This document shows, one piece after another, positions 1 to 14,415 of a DNA stretch of 64,000 nucleotides; within the stretch, counting starts at the first letter, position 1; each line of letters opens with the position of its first letter. The translations under genes were made by a program, and so were the position numbers. The notes beneath the pieces were generated by a model. The model searched no databases. It had not been told where the DNA came from and saw nothing but the letters and a program-made list of their open reading frames with translations. The DNA is taken from the NCBI GenBank assembly GCA_037577475.1, contig CM075194.1:10186492-10250491 (forward strand), written 5' to 3'. This DNA is from Chaunax sp. Z400. Taxonomy: Eukaryota > Chordata > Actinopteri > Lophiiformes > Chaunacidae.

Positions 1-929
1 AAGTATCATTTCAATTTTGGCACTTCTAGTATTGGCATAGAGTATGAAGGGAGAGGCGCACGGTTCACGTCAAGTTTTTTGTATTATTTATCCTGATTCC
101 AATACCAATCGACTACACTTACTGTATATTTGACTTTTAGGCCAACAAAACCAATGATTCAGTAATGTTTCCATCCAAATGTTCTTTCAGGCAGTATGGA
201 GGGGGCTTTGAAACAGCATTTTAAACCTTCGTGTTCAGTACAAGTTATGGGTCAGTAGTTCTCTACACTGGAAATAATTTTTGTTTTGTTGAACTTAAAA
301 GTTACATTTACCCTGCTGCCTTACTATGAGTCAACTGGACTTAACCTGAATACTTAAAACAGACTTGTCTGAAGAAGTTGTAAAAATGTAAAACTAACTA
401 TTGTGTTGGACTAAAAATTGTTAAGGGACTTGGCCAACATTGCAGGCAGTTTCTCTTTCCCTTTACATTTCCTCTGTTCGAAGAGTAAATTGTTCATTTG
501 ATATGAGAAACGTGAAGCTGTACTGTAGCTGCTCCTGTCTGAAGGTTTCTGAACCAGCATTTGTACAAAGTGGCTGCTAGCATTGACTGTTTATTAAGTA
601 CACAATATGGACCTTTAACTTTCATTGTGACTTAAACCATTTTTATAATAAATAAGCACAACTCATCTTGATTCATGGCATTCTTAACACCCTTGGCATA
701 TCCCTAATTGGCAACACGCGTTTTGTTAGCCATAGTAGTGTCATAGCACTGTTGATGGCTATGTTGATCTATTCACCATTGTGGTCAAGATTGAAATACC
801 TCAACAACTATTGGATGGATTGCCATGACATTTTGAGTAGACATTCATAATGGCCAGAGGCTGAATCTTAATTACATTGGTCTGATTTTTCGCTGAGGTT
901 CACATTTGTGTTTTAATTCATGTGCCTCA

Positions 930-1290
930 CCAGCTGTTGAGTGGATTGTCTTAAAATATGCAAAGACATGACTGTCCGCCTCAGGATGAATTGTGATATT
1001 TTTAATAGTTCCCTCTTGCTCTATCACCGCATCAGATTTCTTTTCTTTTTTTTTTTTTTTTACATTACTTGGATTCCTGACCAAATGCCTTGAAATATAA
1101 TGACATCCACAGCAACATAGTCTGAGCTTTGTACTTAATCCATGCAAATGTTAGAATGCTAAGATTGTGAACATGGTATGCAAAACATGAGGATGTTAGC
1201 ATTTAGCTCAAAGCACTGCCTTGCTGAAGTACTCATTGAGGTCACAGAGCCGCTAGCATAGCTCTCAGTCTTGTTTCATTAAAGAGGATG
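930..1290. repeat. dispersed fish repeat (GTTAGCATTTAGCTCAAAGC family)
   Basis: The sequence follows closely the order of a dispersed repeat I recognise from percomorph genomes: a CCGCCTCAGGATGAATTGT block, ACCAAATGCCTTGAAA, then GTTAGCATTTAGCTCAAAGC, then AGAGCCGCTAGCATAGCT and a terminal CAGTCTTGTTT. It is diverged but nearly full length. It has no coding capacity. The family name is not recalled. Confidence 0.75.
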
Positions 1291-1934
1291 AGTGGTCATG
1301 TTTTCAGTGACTCCATTTTTGGACATTGTTGGTTTGTTAAGAAAAAGGACTAATCGTATATGCTTGATAAACAACGGTCTTACGGTTATAGCACAGTGAG
1401 TCAAACCCAGAAAAATATTTCCCTTCCTGACAATAATAGCATGCCAGACTTGTTCCTGTTGGTCGTGCATTAGCAAGTCTGAGTGCGATATTAAAAGAAA
1501 TGAGAGGTAGGCTGAACGCATCACGACATCATTAGCGGACTAAATGTTGCAAGGCAACCCACACAGGTATGCTGAGTCTCTCTCTTGCTGAGTGTGTGCG
1601 TGACTTTGCATTGCTTTTAGAAAGTAGCGCCTGATTAACATGGAATAAATATTTCAGATGTGGCAAGTGAAAATGATTTATTGCTTGGGAAATCTGAACC
1701 CTATGAAGGTTAACCATTAGAGCAGAAGCAACTGAATGTTCTCGTGTGTGTGAGTATTTTACGTGCATGTCTCCAAAGCAGGGTATATGTTTGGGAAATG
1801 CATGAGAGACTCATACTTCGCTCAGACCGGAAAACAGACTCTGCTGAAGACGGTGAAAAACAATGCTAAAAATACCTCGGAGGGATGTTGAGCACTTGCA
1901 TACACAGAAATTCTCTCTTGCTTGCTCATTTGCT

Positions 1935-2045
1935 CACCTTCACTCTCTCTCCCACCCCCACTCACTCTCCCTCTCTCTCATGTAAACACAGGCTAATGCA
2001 CAAAGACATTAACACGTGCACACAAACACACACACACACGCACAT
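1935..2045. repeat. CT-rich then CA-rich low-complexity tract
   Basis: A run of CTCTCTCCC-type sequence passes into a degenerate (CA)n tract ending ACACACACGCACATATG. Confidence 0.85.
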
Positions 2046-5000
2046 ATGCTTCAGGTCTTCCCTTGCACAGGGGAGAACACTGTTTACAAAGCATTGTGTT
2101 GCTCTCCATTCAGTGGCCCCTGGTGGTGAATAATGACATGACACATCCTGTGGAGCGCCTGTTGTTCACATGAGCATGATGGAGGCGGACAGGCATGCAT
2201 GAAGTCCAGCAACCTGGGTCTCCCTGCCCCCCACTCAGCCACAGTAACTGCTGATGCGTCATGCTTCAAAATTTCAAATGTATTTTTCATCTATTTCAAC
2301 ATTCTTGCTGAACCTACTAGGATAGGTTATTGTGCATAAGTGAGAGGAAAAATGTCTGGACAGTGAATCCAATCCAAGAATGTATAAAAGAACAATTTTC
2401 AAGTCCTTTTGTATCTTCATCATACCTTAAAATGGTCATCATATGCAGACAAATGGTATACTATTTGGCCCAGAGTGAAAAACATTTAGAAACAGCTATC
2501 AATTAAACAATTTCATGATATACACAAGGAAAAATCTACCACAAATTAATTAACCAGGGGGAGTACAGAGACAATAACACATCAGTATATCAAAAATAAG
2601 TCAATAGCAATAATCTATATGAAAAAAACATTAAAACACAGTGCACAATAAAAACAAAAAACATTCATCATATTTTTCTATTAGCTTACCTACATGTATA
2701 GCATGGAGAACTTTTGACAAACTACGTGGAAAATATGCCAAAATTGACTAAATCTACGTATTAAAAGTTTTATTCAGCATGTATTTTCAAGCAGAAATAA
2801 ATGCCTAAAATCTTGAAACTAATTTATGGACCTTCATACCTCATAAATGATTCTGGATATATTATGACAAAACAGAATCTTTTGTATTTTGTGGTATATT
2901 TTACTTAAAGAGGGACGGAAGACAAACTTCTTGTTTATATTGTAATGTTATATGTTAGCTGTTATTTTCATGTTGGACCAACGGAGGATAATTTTTTGTG
3001 TCTTATAAGTTTATAGGAGTTGGGCACCTGAATGTGCATATACAATAATTAATATAACTAAAATTACTAAAGGAATATGAAGCAAATGACACCATTTTAT
3101 GTATTTTTTTAATCCTTCTGGTATACACTGATCTGCATGAGGAACTTCAGCTGAAATCTGTTTATTTTGTGGCTGCTGCTTTAAAGGAGCTCCTTTGACC
3201 TCTCATTAACTAGCTGCTGATTTGATTTCTTACTTTTTAAAATCCCACCACACTCGGATCTCTGGATGCCACAATGCTGAAAACCTTATCCCGCATTCAA
3301 AGCTGCATCTAGCTTAATCTAACATTCAGTCGGACGATAACTGAAGCTCTCAACCCTGTCTGCATTCTTTATATTTATGTTTTATTAAAAAGTAACTCAT
3401 TGTCCACAGGAGTGAGCTGTTTGCATAAATGGAGAAGTGTACCGAATAAAATGAAGTGGGTACTGGGAGCGTGTGCAAAAATATTATAGTAGTAAGCCTG
3501 AATCTAAATATTTGATTGGCCTGTATCACTATTTTTGGCAGAGATGGTGTTTCTATGTATGTACAGTACATGGAGATAGGTGTTTCAATTGCATGTCGAG
3601 TATATCATCATTCTTCAAGGGACAAGCTCCTCTATCCATTCATCCAAGCCCACAACTCCCATGTGGATCATGCATATGAGTTTAGTGCAGCAAGTGGTTA
3701 AGCACTAATGGAAAAGAGGGAAATAGAGACATGGAGTGGGAGCGTCTGAGCACTTATGTGGCAGTGTGGGTCATCCCTAAAGCATTACTACAAGGAAACC
3801 CATGACTGTTGACATAGATGGATGAATTTCTTCCATAATAAAGTTATGATACGGATCAAAGTTTCCTGGAAACCGTAAACACTCTCCTCTCTAGGATAGC
3901 AGTAAACTAGTGGCTAAATGGCTTCAACAGGCACATCCAGACATAAAGCTTGGTACTAAATTTTACTAAGTGTGGTAGAATTGAGCGTCCTGAACACACA
4001 GCTTAAACACTAAAATAGTATTCCCTGGCAAAGGCTTCCCAGGCATCAGATTATAACAGAAGGTAAACTGGTCCATACTCAGACTATGAAATATTCTCTT
4101 GAATTTTTATTCTTTTGCAATGCAATTGTTACTCAGCATGCCAGTGCTACATGCAGGGCATCAGATGAAACGTCTGTACTTATAACAAATGTGGACTATT
4201 TTTTATTGAGTGCTCTTATTTTTTACTCAGTGGGAAACGGTTTGCAGAATTTGGCTTAAATTAATGCACCAGGTAAACAAAAAAGAGAAGAGCGATGATG
4301 GTCCATGGAGCCAACTCACTGTCCTGATGGCCCGACAGAATTGTCCCACTGGACCAAAAGCCCATTTGTCCAACAGGCAGTTCTTCCAAAAACAAACCCA
4401 GGACCCATTATTCGAAAAAGGAAGTTTTTTAACTTTGCAGATGGTAATGCACACATTTTATATATATATATGTATATATTCCTACCCCTTTCTCACTATT
4501 CTTCCATTAAACCATATAAAATTTATAAACAAATATCCCAAATTTATTTACAATTCAAGTATTCACCAATTCAACAAATTCACCCCACATAGAAATTCAC
4601 ATACTCTTCACTGTTGTACCAACACGATGTTTCCATGAACTGTTCCTAAACCAAGGTGCCAGTTTGATGCCTCAGCCTAACCAAAATGCATCCATTTCAC
4701 TTTAACCACGTTTATTGTTATCATGATGACAAAGTAACTATGACGATGGCCACCCGACTGTTACCATGACTGTGAAAGCCACTGGATGAAGGTCACTTGA
4801 TTTGATCCTTTTCAGCACATCAAAATACAATAATAAGGCAAAAATATATACATTTTTAAAGCAATTGACTGTTGTTTTAGGGTCAAATGAGATTTTGTTC
4901 CAATGGGACTTTTTTTCTTTCTTTTTTTAATAATGGGCCGTCAGAACAGGGGGGGGGCCCCCAATCATCTAAAGTTTTAAAGATGATCAGCAATTACTGT

Positions 5001-6923
5001 TGTCGGCCATATTATGTGGTTTATTCTGCAGAGACCTCATTTACACGTTTTACCTTAAGTGTCTGGTATCCTGACAAAATCCTGATGAGATTTAATATCC
5101 TATTATATACACTTATATCACATATATTCATCTCCATTGGGTAAATTACTATTCCGATTTAAATCTGTCTTGGCTTCCCCCACTCAGGTGACTTACATCT
5201 TAGTTAGTTAAAATATCCATAAGCTAACACAAACACATGGATAAACTGTATTTATGGACTGCAGATGAAACCAAATTTTATTTTCTTCTGGGTTAATCTC
5301 CAGCAAGAAATTGTGTAAATTTACTCCCCTCATCTGTAAAGGAAGAGCGTGGCAGTAGCATGAATACTGAATTTCGACAGCTTTGAAAGTGAACCTTTCA
5401 GCAGAAGAAAGTAGTTAAAACGAAAGCTAGTGAGTGAGGCCTGTAGATTATTCACACTAACTAGGACATTGTTTCTCGAAAGACATTCAGCCTCTGAATT
5501 TTTCAAGTGCATGTTTTTCAGTCCTTTGAACAGCTCTAGATTACAGTGAACTCCCTTGTACTGAGGAGATGGAAGAAGTCTCAGTAAAACAATCTGTGTG
5601 GCTAGTTACCAGTAAAAAATACAAAACCAACTAAATCTCCTGATTTGAATATTCCACACTGTCTTGGTTCTGAGTGATCAAAGAACCCCAATCTGTGGAA
5701 GACGACACAGTGAAGTTCCTTTCACCGTCCATTTTTCACTTGCTGTGCTCAAAAAGCTCTGATTTATTAATCCCAGCTGTTCCTAGATCTGTGCCATCCT
5801 ACACGGATGATCACAGTAATTGTGAAATAGAAGGACTGTAATTGCCTCCTGTGGGACGTCGTGAGCGGTAAGTGCTCAGCGCTATGGTTTTGGAACAAAG
5901 CAGCGAAAACCAAATAAATGTCTTTGGATAGCAATAGACCCAATCAGACAGAACACGTTGGTTTTATGCACTTAGAGATAATATGAGGTCATCCTCAGAC
6001 CAAATCAATACTTGTGTCCTTGTGGAGAACAAACTTAATGGTGTACTCGGGGAAAATGAACAGTAGCGGAGTAAACAAGCAAGAAGGAAGAACCCTGCTG
6101 TGTAAAGAGTGGACTTTGTAGTTGATATCAAACGCACAATCAATGAAAGCACACAGGTGTCGATTTTCTCAACTATCACAACCATCTCTGATCTATTCAC
6201 TACAGTACTGTTCAGATGGTTGTTATTGTGGGCTGTGCATCTGATGTCATCTTTGGTTATTCATTGTTTTGTCTTTCATGGCTTTCCTTGCCTTGTTTTC
6301 TTAATATCTTTGATGCCATGTGACCTCAGCTATTTTCACGAGAACAAGCCTGACTGACAAAAAAAAGCACATTTCTGATTGCAATCACACTCCATGACGA
6401 TTGGTGAATTTGAGACTTCACTAAGGAACCATGGAGATATTTTGTGACATAAATCCTCGAATTTTAATAGGCATGTTTGCAGGCAGAAATGTAGACTTGT
6501 CATGGCAGGAAAAGCTCAGGTGTTACTGATAATAACAGTGGCTCTGCTCTATTCGAGGGTGACAGTGTGACGGTGAAGAACACGAGCACCCTGAAAATAA
6601 AACAGCTAAATGGAATTCAGCCATAATTAATCTTATCATTCACACCTGCGACATGTCAGGATGTCCAAACAAAGCTTTTGCCGAACAACTGCACAGTGGC
6701 ACATCCACCAGCAACGCACAAATATAATTGCACCCAGATGTTACTTGTTGTTTTGACGAGCTCACCGCTCTATCACAGCAGGCTCAATGTTCAATCACCA
6801 CCCTGCTGCCACAGGTGTGCATCACCATGGAGACTGAAGCATCAAATTAAACATGCAGTGAAAAATATTGACTGTGTGACAATCACAACAAGCTCACTGG
6901 GTGGAAAAACAGCAAAACCTTGC

Positions 6924-7985
6924 AGCACTCAGAGAGCACAAACCTCCACCAAGGCTGCTCAGTTTCCCCAATGCGTCAGTGCACCTAAAAGCAATAGTCC
7001 CCTGTTAGATTGACCCTCATAATATGACTCATTGACCATGAAAACCTACCCCCGGAACTTGGAATCACATTGGTATCATTATTAGATTGATAGTTATTTA
7101 AGAAAAACAACATTTCACGGCTGGCAGTTTTCTTCCGGGTCTAGCTCAGTAACTTTTGAAGATAGATCAAATATGACAATTTAATCAGCACAGTTTCAGA
7201 TACAACTTCATCTCAGTTGCAAGTCTGTAACATAATTATTTTTTTTATCTCACAGTCGGGAATTTTTCATGATCCCTATGAATTTAAACATTCCGGATCA
7301 CCAGATCTGGAATATTACTTGGATCCAGATCAGAATCTTGTCCCAAATCGCATACTTCCATGTTTGAGTGTATAGGCGCGTTCACACTACTAAGTATGCC
7401 AAAAGGCAGTATACTATAAGTACCCGGACGGCACACTCAAAACGACCCATGAACTGAGTGTGGAATGATGGACGCTTCTCACCCTCAATGATCGCCACCT
7501 TTGCAACGTAGCAGGAAGGGGAGGGGCTTATGGCCGAGGAAGTGACGTTACGGCGGAGAACAACAACTACATATAAGTAAAAGTCCAAACGAAGTACCAT
7601 TTCGATGTTCGCAGTCAAATGTACACTGTTGAAACTCATGCACTACGCAAGTAAGTATACTCACATGCAGTGTTACTACATGTGAGTATAGTAAGTATGC
7701 AATCTGGGACACAGCAACTGATGTATGGCAGATCTTGTGGGGATGTAATCATGTGATTTTTGTCCATGCATTGTAGACAACATCATCCATGACGTTAGAA
7801 GCAAAAATCCTGCAATGGTAAAGGATCCTTTAAAAATATCTGGATCCAGATGATGATCCGGATCGCCACCAAAATCTAACCGATGTTCCTTGGGCCGTAC
7901 CCTACCTCTCCAAAGAAAAGTTCTTCAAAATCTGTTCGGAACTATTTGAGTAATCCTGCTAACAGACAGACAGACAGACAAACAA
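6924..7985 (-). mobile_element. non-autonomous DNA element, family E copy 1 (interrupted)
   Basis: The left end reads CACTCAGAGAGCACAAACCTCCACCAAGG. The right end reads CTGCTAACAGACAGACAGACAGAC. Between them lie GATCCAGATC-type blocks. These are the hallmarks of a dispersed repeat whose forward copies begin CCTCTGCCAAGGAGGTTATG and end CCTTGGCGGAGGTATGCGCTC, which gives short terminal inverted repeats. This copy is in reverse orientation and is split by another element at 7339-7711. Related copies lie at 22568, 40381, 44290 and 61548. Confidence 0.8.
7339..7711. mobile_element. inverted-repeat element (MITE-like) nested in family E copy 1
   Basis: The left terminus TGTCCCAAATCGCATACTT pairs with the right terminus AAGTATGCAATCTGGGACA. 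The interior contains TTCACACTACTAAGTATGCC and subterminal AGTATACTCACATG / CATGTGAGTATAGTAAG copies, a composition well known in fish repeats. There is no transposase. It interrupts family E and is therefore the younger insertion. Confidence 0.8.
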
Positions 7986-8195
7986 ACCAAAGGCCGTTGA
8001 AATCAAAGAGTCAGAGCATCAAATAAGTCTATGGATCACGTGGGTACATTAGCTTTAAAGTTTAAAAAGTCATTCTGTTGTGTTTGAAGTGTTGTGGTAT
8101 CATGGTGGCATCAAGAGAACCACTGAACAACAAATTTCACATTTAATTCATATGTGGACTTTTGACTTGTCGAAAATAATTTTAAAAAATGGTTT

Positions 8196-8285
8196 CCTCC
8201 CTGCATTTCGTTGTCACCGTACTGTACTTGTACTATGATCAACGTCAGTAAAGTTGAATGTGATCTGATCTGATCTGATCTGATA
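8196..8285 (+). mobile_element. LINE 3' tail with (GATCT)n
   Basis: CTGCATTTCGTTGT, GTACTGTACTTGTACTATG and AGTAAAGTTGAATGTGATCT are followed by about five GATCT units. This matches the recurrent 3' end of fish non-LTR retrotransposons (ending ACAATAAAGTTGAATCTAATCT). Only the extreme 3' end is present, as expected for a 5'-truncated copy. The exact family is not assigned. Confidence 0.65.
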
Positions 8286-8340
8286 AGGCTGATTGATGCT
8301 TGTTGTCTGCTGTCTCTGCCTGCCTGGTGTACGAAAACAT

Positions 8341-8499
8341 GAGCTGTGTCCAAAATCACTCCTCTGTTCACTCATTCTCTATTCCCTGCAGAACTGTACC
8401 ATAGTGTTCTATCTATTTACAGTTCAAAGGAAGAATAAGATGCCTTTTGACAGTCAGTGTTATCTATAACCTACTGCACGTGCGATTCAGGACACCACA
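8341..8499. mobile_element. short inverted-repeat element
   Basis: The left end GCTGTGTCCAAAATCACTCC is imperfectly complementary to the right end CGTGCGATTCAGGACACCAC. The interior resembles a fish repeat with GTGTCC...GGACAC ends. It is short and non-coding. Confidence 0.5.
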
Positions 8500-11400
8500 G
8501 ATCAAGGAAATAAAGAAAATGGGATTATAGTCTCTTTTGTGTAAGGGTAGCAGCTTGATGAAAAAAGAAGCCACTCCTTTTTAACAGTAGCGTTCACTTA
8601 GCCAGAACACTATTGGTCTGTACTATACTACAGGTCTTATCTTGTAATAAATCTGGAGGGAGACTTACAGAGGTTTTAGGGAGGCTTGTTCATCCACAGA
8701 GAAGTGGTGAGACCTCCAGTTCCAGGCCTGGTTCCTACTGGTCAGATTTACAGCTCTGCTTTCATCGATTTTTCTCGTCTCAGCAACCCAGCAGCATTTT
8801 TTAATAAATCTTAAAAGTCAGGAGAACAAGTGTAGCCTAAGTGATCCTCACTTGACACCCGAGTCACTCTGTCAGCTCAGGGAAATGGTGCGGCACGGGA
8901 GAAAGTTTATTATACTTCTTTGAAAGGCTGAATCACCTTCGTGTTTAGTTTCTCAATGGTGCACCTTGATTCAATGTGATAGATTATAATATTTCATCTG
9001 CACATCACAATAGGAATAAGGAATAAAGGCTTGGAAAAAAAAGAACATTTCTATAAAACATGAGAAGTGGAGGAAATAATGCATGTTCACATCTGGAACG
9101 GCAGCTCACTGATGAAAGCAGGCTGCTAATTAGCAGTAGCGTGACCAGTTGAAATTTGAGTCGAAACTAAAGCTATGAAACATTAAAATCCACCACCAAC
9201 AAAGTGATTTGTTATTCCTGCCAGATGAGATCTGTGAAGCAGTGCCGGGTGATCACACAGATGAGGATGTGAAGTGATAAGAAAGGACGAGAAAGAGGCT
9301 GTGAGCGTGTGCCCGTGTCTCTATTTTCGTAGTGTCTGACTCTTGTATAAGTATGTGTTTGGAGTCTGTGGGTCCCCAAGCTGCAAAGACGCAGTTCACA
9401 CAGGAATAAAGGAAGAATCCTAAAACAAAACAAAACATAATGCCTGTCAGCGATGTCTAGACGCAACGCAGACAGATAAGAGGATGAGGAATAATGGCGA
9501 TGCACTGACTGCACAGCTGTTTCCTCTACAAAACAAGGAATTAAGTTGCTCTATAATCACAGACTGTACAATTTGGTATTAAACTGTCAGCCTTGATTGT
9601 TATTATTGTGGTGAAAATACCTATCGGCTAAAATTAAGATATTGAGATACTACTGAAATGCTATTCATGCATTATTCATCAGTGACACACCTAGTTTTGA
9701 ATTTTATTATTTGATTTTGTTTTTCTTCTTGCCCTGGATCCGAAGTTTTGCTTAATTTAAAATAACAAGTATCCAACAAGTGTTGAAAATTATCACAGAA
9801 GCTAGTCTTTTTGAGCACATCATTCTTTAAAATGTTTTTTTTAATGAGGTTGAACAGGGTTAAAATGCAGGACAGTGACTTACATTTCATAGCACTTACT
9901 TGTAGTGCTTTAAACAACTATGATAATAACGTGGTTACTGATTTAATACATAATTACAGGAGTCATCACATATAATACATTTCTTTTGGTGGCTTCATTT
10001 CTAATAGAAACGTCTGTGTATAATTCAACTTACAGGTTGATTAATCATGAGAAAGCTGCTCTGGCACTGTCAAATCACCGTACTGAAAAACATCATTAGC
10101 ATATTTAACGCGTATTTATGAACTACTTCCATCTTCATTTTGAAATACTTTTGAAAATCTCCAGAAAAAAATGTTTTTTCACCAACGCCTAGGGGGAAAT
10201 GATTACTCACAGAAGGGTTATTTTAAATGAGCATGTGCAGGATTATGTGCAGCATGTGTATTATTGTGCAGTTTGCACCAAAGAAAACATCATGATATAG
10301 CAACAGAGATTTCTTGAAGTGTAATGTTTCACACCCTTTCACAATCTTCACACTTTTTTTGCTTATTTAATGCACATTTCCAGCTATTTAAATTCAAACA
10401 CAACCGAAGGAGTAGCATGTTACCTCTTTTTTGTTCTAAGGTAGCTGTTCCTATGATGGGCCCTTGTGAAAGCCTTTTTTTACTGGACCAAGGAAAACAT
10501 AATCAGTCATGTCGGTAAACAGCAGACAAACTTTATTCATAATACAAAAGAGTCTGTGCGCTGATCTGACACTACATCACTACAACACTGCAGTTCTGTA
10601 AATAAGTGGACCGACAAATAACATACTGCGATGTTCTTGAATTCACCATCGAGTTGAAAATAATGAATCTGTGTTACTGTAAGTGTGTGGGGGGGGGGAA
10701 AGTCTGTCTGTCTGTCTTCATTCAGTAGAAATTCTTTTCTTCATACCAACTACAGTCACTACAGCTGTGAAATCCAACTGACAGCTGATCCAACTCGGCT
10801 GATCCAAGAAGACGGCTCGGTTCTCTAGTTTCAAGTTTCCTCAGTTCCTCTTTCCTCATATTTTCAGTGAGAAGGACTAAGATACAAGAAAAAGATGCAA
10901 GAGAGGGAAACGTAGATGAATGCATCTCCTCACAGGGGAATCTTCCCCTACATGAATCTGAGGGTGGAGATTCAGCTCTCCTAAACTAATTACAGATTAT
11001 ACGATGACATCCAATCTGTTGTTTTGGCTATATTTGGGTCACTGCCTAAGTAGCGTGTTGCCGTTAAAAAAGATTTAGCACTTGTTTCCAGGAATATCAT
11101 TGCTTTACATTAGATTGAGAGAAAACTTGTTAAAAGTGTGAAGCTATCAAATAACAGTATGTATGACTTGCTATAAAAAAACACAGAATATAATCATGCA
11201 CCTTTTATAGCATAGGATTTGTTACGTAATCAAATTGTATAGGAAAGCTGTTGAGAGGAAGAAAAAAAAAGAAGATCAACACACTCCCTGTGTATCTGTT
11301 GCTGGCATCAGCCACCCCTACGGCTCCATTAATGCCTGCTCATACAGAGAAATTAGCAGGCGTAGAGACTGAAACACTCATGCAAGACTTTGTTCAGAGT

Positions 11401-12867
11401 GATGTGCATGAGGGTCTCGTCATCCTTTGCACTTACTTCTAATATACAGAGCAAGCAGACACTCCCCCTCCCAGATCCACTTTAATCTCTGGAGAGCAAA
11501 GCAGACAGCAAAAAAAAAAAAATAAAATAAATGAAAAAATGCCACTATCTATCAGATGACAATATCTTTTCCTCAGAGGCACTCGGGCTGTGCGATTTGT
11601 GGTGCAGCTCTGTCCTCCTCGTGCGTATACATCTTTAGACTACTGCCATTTTTAAATAATTAGCAGTAGAGCTAATGATCATGACAAATAGTGATGTTTG
11701 TGCAAATCAGCCCCGTTGTCAGCCTCTCAGAGAAGCTCTCATTTGAGCTAAATCGTTGACTTAATGTCTTTTTCTGCAGTTAAACTATAGCGCATTTTTA
11801 TTATTATTATTCTATTTCTGGAACATCGTTCACACCGGCCATCATTTTTGGGATAAAGTCATGGGATTTTTTTTTTACCTCCAATTTGTCACTTATAGTA
11901 CATAAACAATATTTTAACAGCATCAAAAGCAGGTTTCAGCACAGAGAGATGCTTCAGTTAAAGAATATAAATCAGCAGTGTGCAATACAGCTAATATTGT
12001 TATCTCCTCTGCAGACTATTTTTATCATCTCATATATACACTTCCTTTATTAAGCATTGACAAGGAACACAGCTACTGTGTGAAGGTTCCAATACATTTA
12101 ACTCTATTAGTGTGAACGCAACGTTGGCAGAGAGCTAGAAGTACAACTAAAACGTCTCACTGTTGAATTATGAATTACAAAACAGAGGGAGCAGTATAAT
12201 ATTAACGACGTACAACCCGTCCTCCTCAAATTCACCTCCATTATTTCTTTTCTAACCTTGAAAGGAGATCAGTGCCCCTCCCAAACCGAAACCGAGCCTC
12301 CAGGTCACGATTCAGTCCTGGATCCGATGCCAGGCTCTCAGTCTGTCTCCTACTGTCTCTTTTAGCTTGCTCCTCTCTGACCTTGTCATCTCTGGTCTCA
12401 AATCTTTTCCCTCCTGACACCCAGGAGGCGATAATAACTTCAGAAAGGCCGAGTTACTCCTCGTCTCGTGTAGGCTGTAAAATAATTTCCTCAAGAAGTA
12501 AAATGCCTCAAGTGACACAGTCTGAATTACATCCAGTATTCTCTCGCCTCACTGTATTTGTATTTGTATTTCTCAAATGCCTTTTTTAGCTCCTAATTGA
12601 TTTTTCCCTCATCTTGCTGTAAATGATCAGGCAACGGTTAGAGGGAAACCTTATGAGGGACTTTAAAACTGACTCTTGCACCATCTTCTGCCATCCTTGA
12701 AATATGTGTGATTGCAGTGGTACATTTATTGAAAATAACTCTGTGTAACAGCCTCTCCTACATCTTCCTGATTTTCATACTACTGCAGGTTTCTCCTTTA
12801 ATAACCTGTCTGATTAATGCTGTATTACGGCGCTAGAGCAATCTGAATCACCCTACATAGCGTGACA

Positions 12868-12920
12868 TATTTACATTTATAGCACTTACCAGATGCTCGT
12901 ATCCACAGCATCTTAAACTG
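12868..12920. repeat. fragment of a fish retroposon tail
   Basis: ATTTACATTTATAGCACTTACC and AGATGCTCGTATCCACAGC match the common pattern TTTACATTTAGCATTTAGCAGACGCTTTTATCCAAAGC, seen at the ends of fish retroposons. It is diverged and about 50 bp. Confidence 0.55.
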
Positions 12921-14129
12921 CAGTGTTGTGTCTTCCTGTATTATAACTCTACTGGGAAATGTGACTGAAAGGTAGCAGAGGTTATTTAGAAATGATAGCC
13001 ATATGAAGGGAATTATACTATCCAATATAGTATGCAACAAGACTGCAGGAACATACACTGAATGTGGACAAAGGGGTGTGTGCTTATTTATTTGATGGTC
13101 TCATAATTAAAAAAATAATTATTATTATTCCAACACTTAATGAAACTCACTCTTCTGTCGTCTTTCTTGTGTGGTATGTTGTTGCATGTGTCAACACTTA
13201 GCTAATGCTGCAGACCTCTCTGAACCACCACTCTGTCAAATATAAATTAAGCATAGCGCTTTTCAATTCCTCAGAGTCTTCATGTCTGTATTGTTTGTTG
13301 TGTTTCTCTGTTATATTTTTTCCATATATTAAGCTCCATACAATTATTTTTCCCTTGTTCTGTTCCCCTCTTGTGTAATAGCCTTCTCGCTCCTGTTACA
13401 AATAGTCTCATAGACAAACATGATTAATTATCCCCTCTGTTAAAGCTCAAAAAGTTGTGGTAAAGCTGTATACTTCTTCCATACTAATTATAACAACGTT
13501 TTTGACTATGTGTTTCACAATGGAAAACAAAGAAAATGAGGCACACTGAAAGTAAGTAAGTATTCGTAACATACATCGCTAACCCACAAGTCTCACTTCA
13601 TACCCCTCAGGTTGTGGTGCAAGTGAACAATGATTGTGATAGTAGATGGGTGAGTTTACAATTAATTTATAATCAATTCTCTTTAGGAATACCAGAGAAG
13701 ACTAATTAATAAAGACGGCCGAGCAATGCGCTGTATGTCCTGCTGTAAGACTGACATCATCCAAACCTGTCTGTTGAGTGAGTTTCTTGTCTGTCCACAT
13801 GAAGCCATGTTTCTTCATGGTTCAATAATAAGCCGGAGTAAACATGAAGTGGATCAGAGTTAAAAGGGTTGCCCTTTAGCTCTGATCTTCATGGTTTGTC
13901 AGTTTTTTGTCCTTGGTTGTTAGATTGTAGTATTGACTTGGGACTTTAGTCTGAATGTTGTTTCGATGCATTTTTCCCAAATTTAACATTCTGTATTTTA
14001 AAGTGTTCATCATGTATGTCTATCATACTGCATGCTACATACTCACTACGACCTACTAGCTAACAAAAACCACTCATATGAACAAATTTGTCATATTGTA
14101 TGTTTGTCATCGTCCCATCTAATATTGTG

Positions 14130-14415
14130 CGAGGAGTGGGGTTAAACCCCGGACAGGCTGCCAGTTCATCACAGGGCCGACACATACAGTAGAGAGAAAA
14201 ACAACCATGCACGCTCACATTCACACCTCCGGGCAATTGAGAGTCACCAATTCACCTACATTGCATGTTTTTGACAGTAGAAGGAAGCCGGAGCACCCAG
14301 AGGGAACCCACGCAGACACAGAGAGAACATGCAAAGTCCACATAGAAAGGCCCCGGGTCATTATTCAAACTCAAAACCTTCTTGCTGTGAGGCGACAGTG
14401 CTGACAAACGTAATG
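14130..14415. mobile_element. retroposon-like insertion with target-site duplication
   Basis: The insert contains GGGAACCCACGCAGACACAG, GAGAACATGCAAAGTCCACA, AGAAAGGCCCCGGGTC and CCTTCTTGCTGTGAGGCGAC. That order is highly recognisable from a very common fish dispersed repeat. It is flanked by near-identical direct repeats, CCATCTAATATTGTG (14115-14129) and CCAATCTAATATTCTG (14416-14431). These look like a target-site duplication of about 15 bp, which implies target-primed retrotransposition. No open frame remains. Confidence 0.85.

Noticed and set aside
4210..4638. 142-codon plus-strand open frame
   Set aside because: No recognisable domain. It has low-complexity IYIYIC-type stretches from an AT-rich tract, and the region is inside the C14orf132 intron on the opposite strand.
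8256..8284. GATCT array as a possible CRISPR or regulatory array
   Set aside because: The five-base units without spacers are the microsatellite tail of a LINE 3' end.
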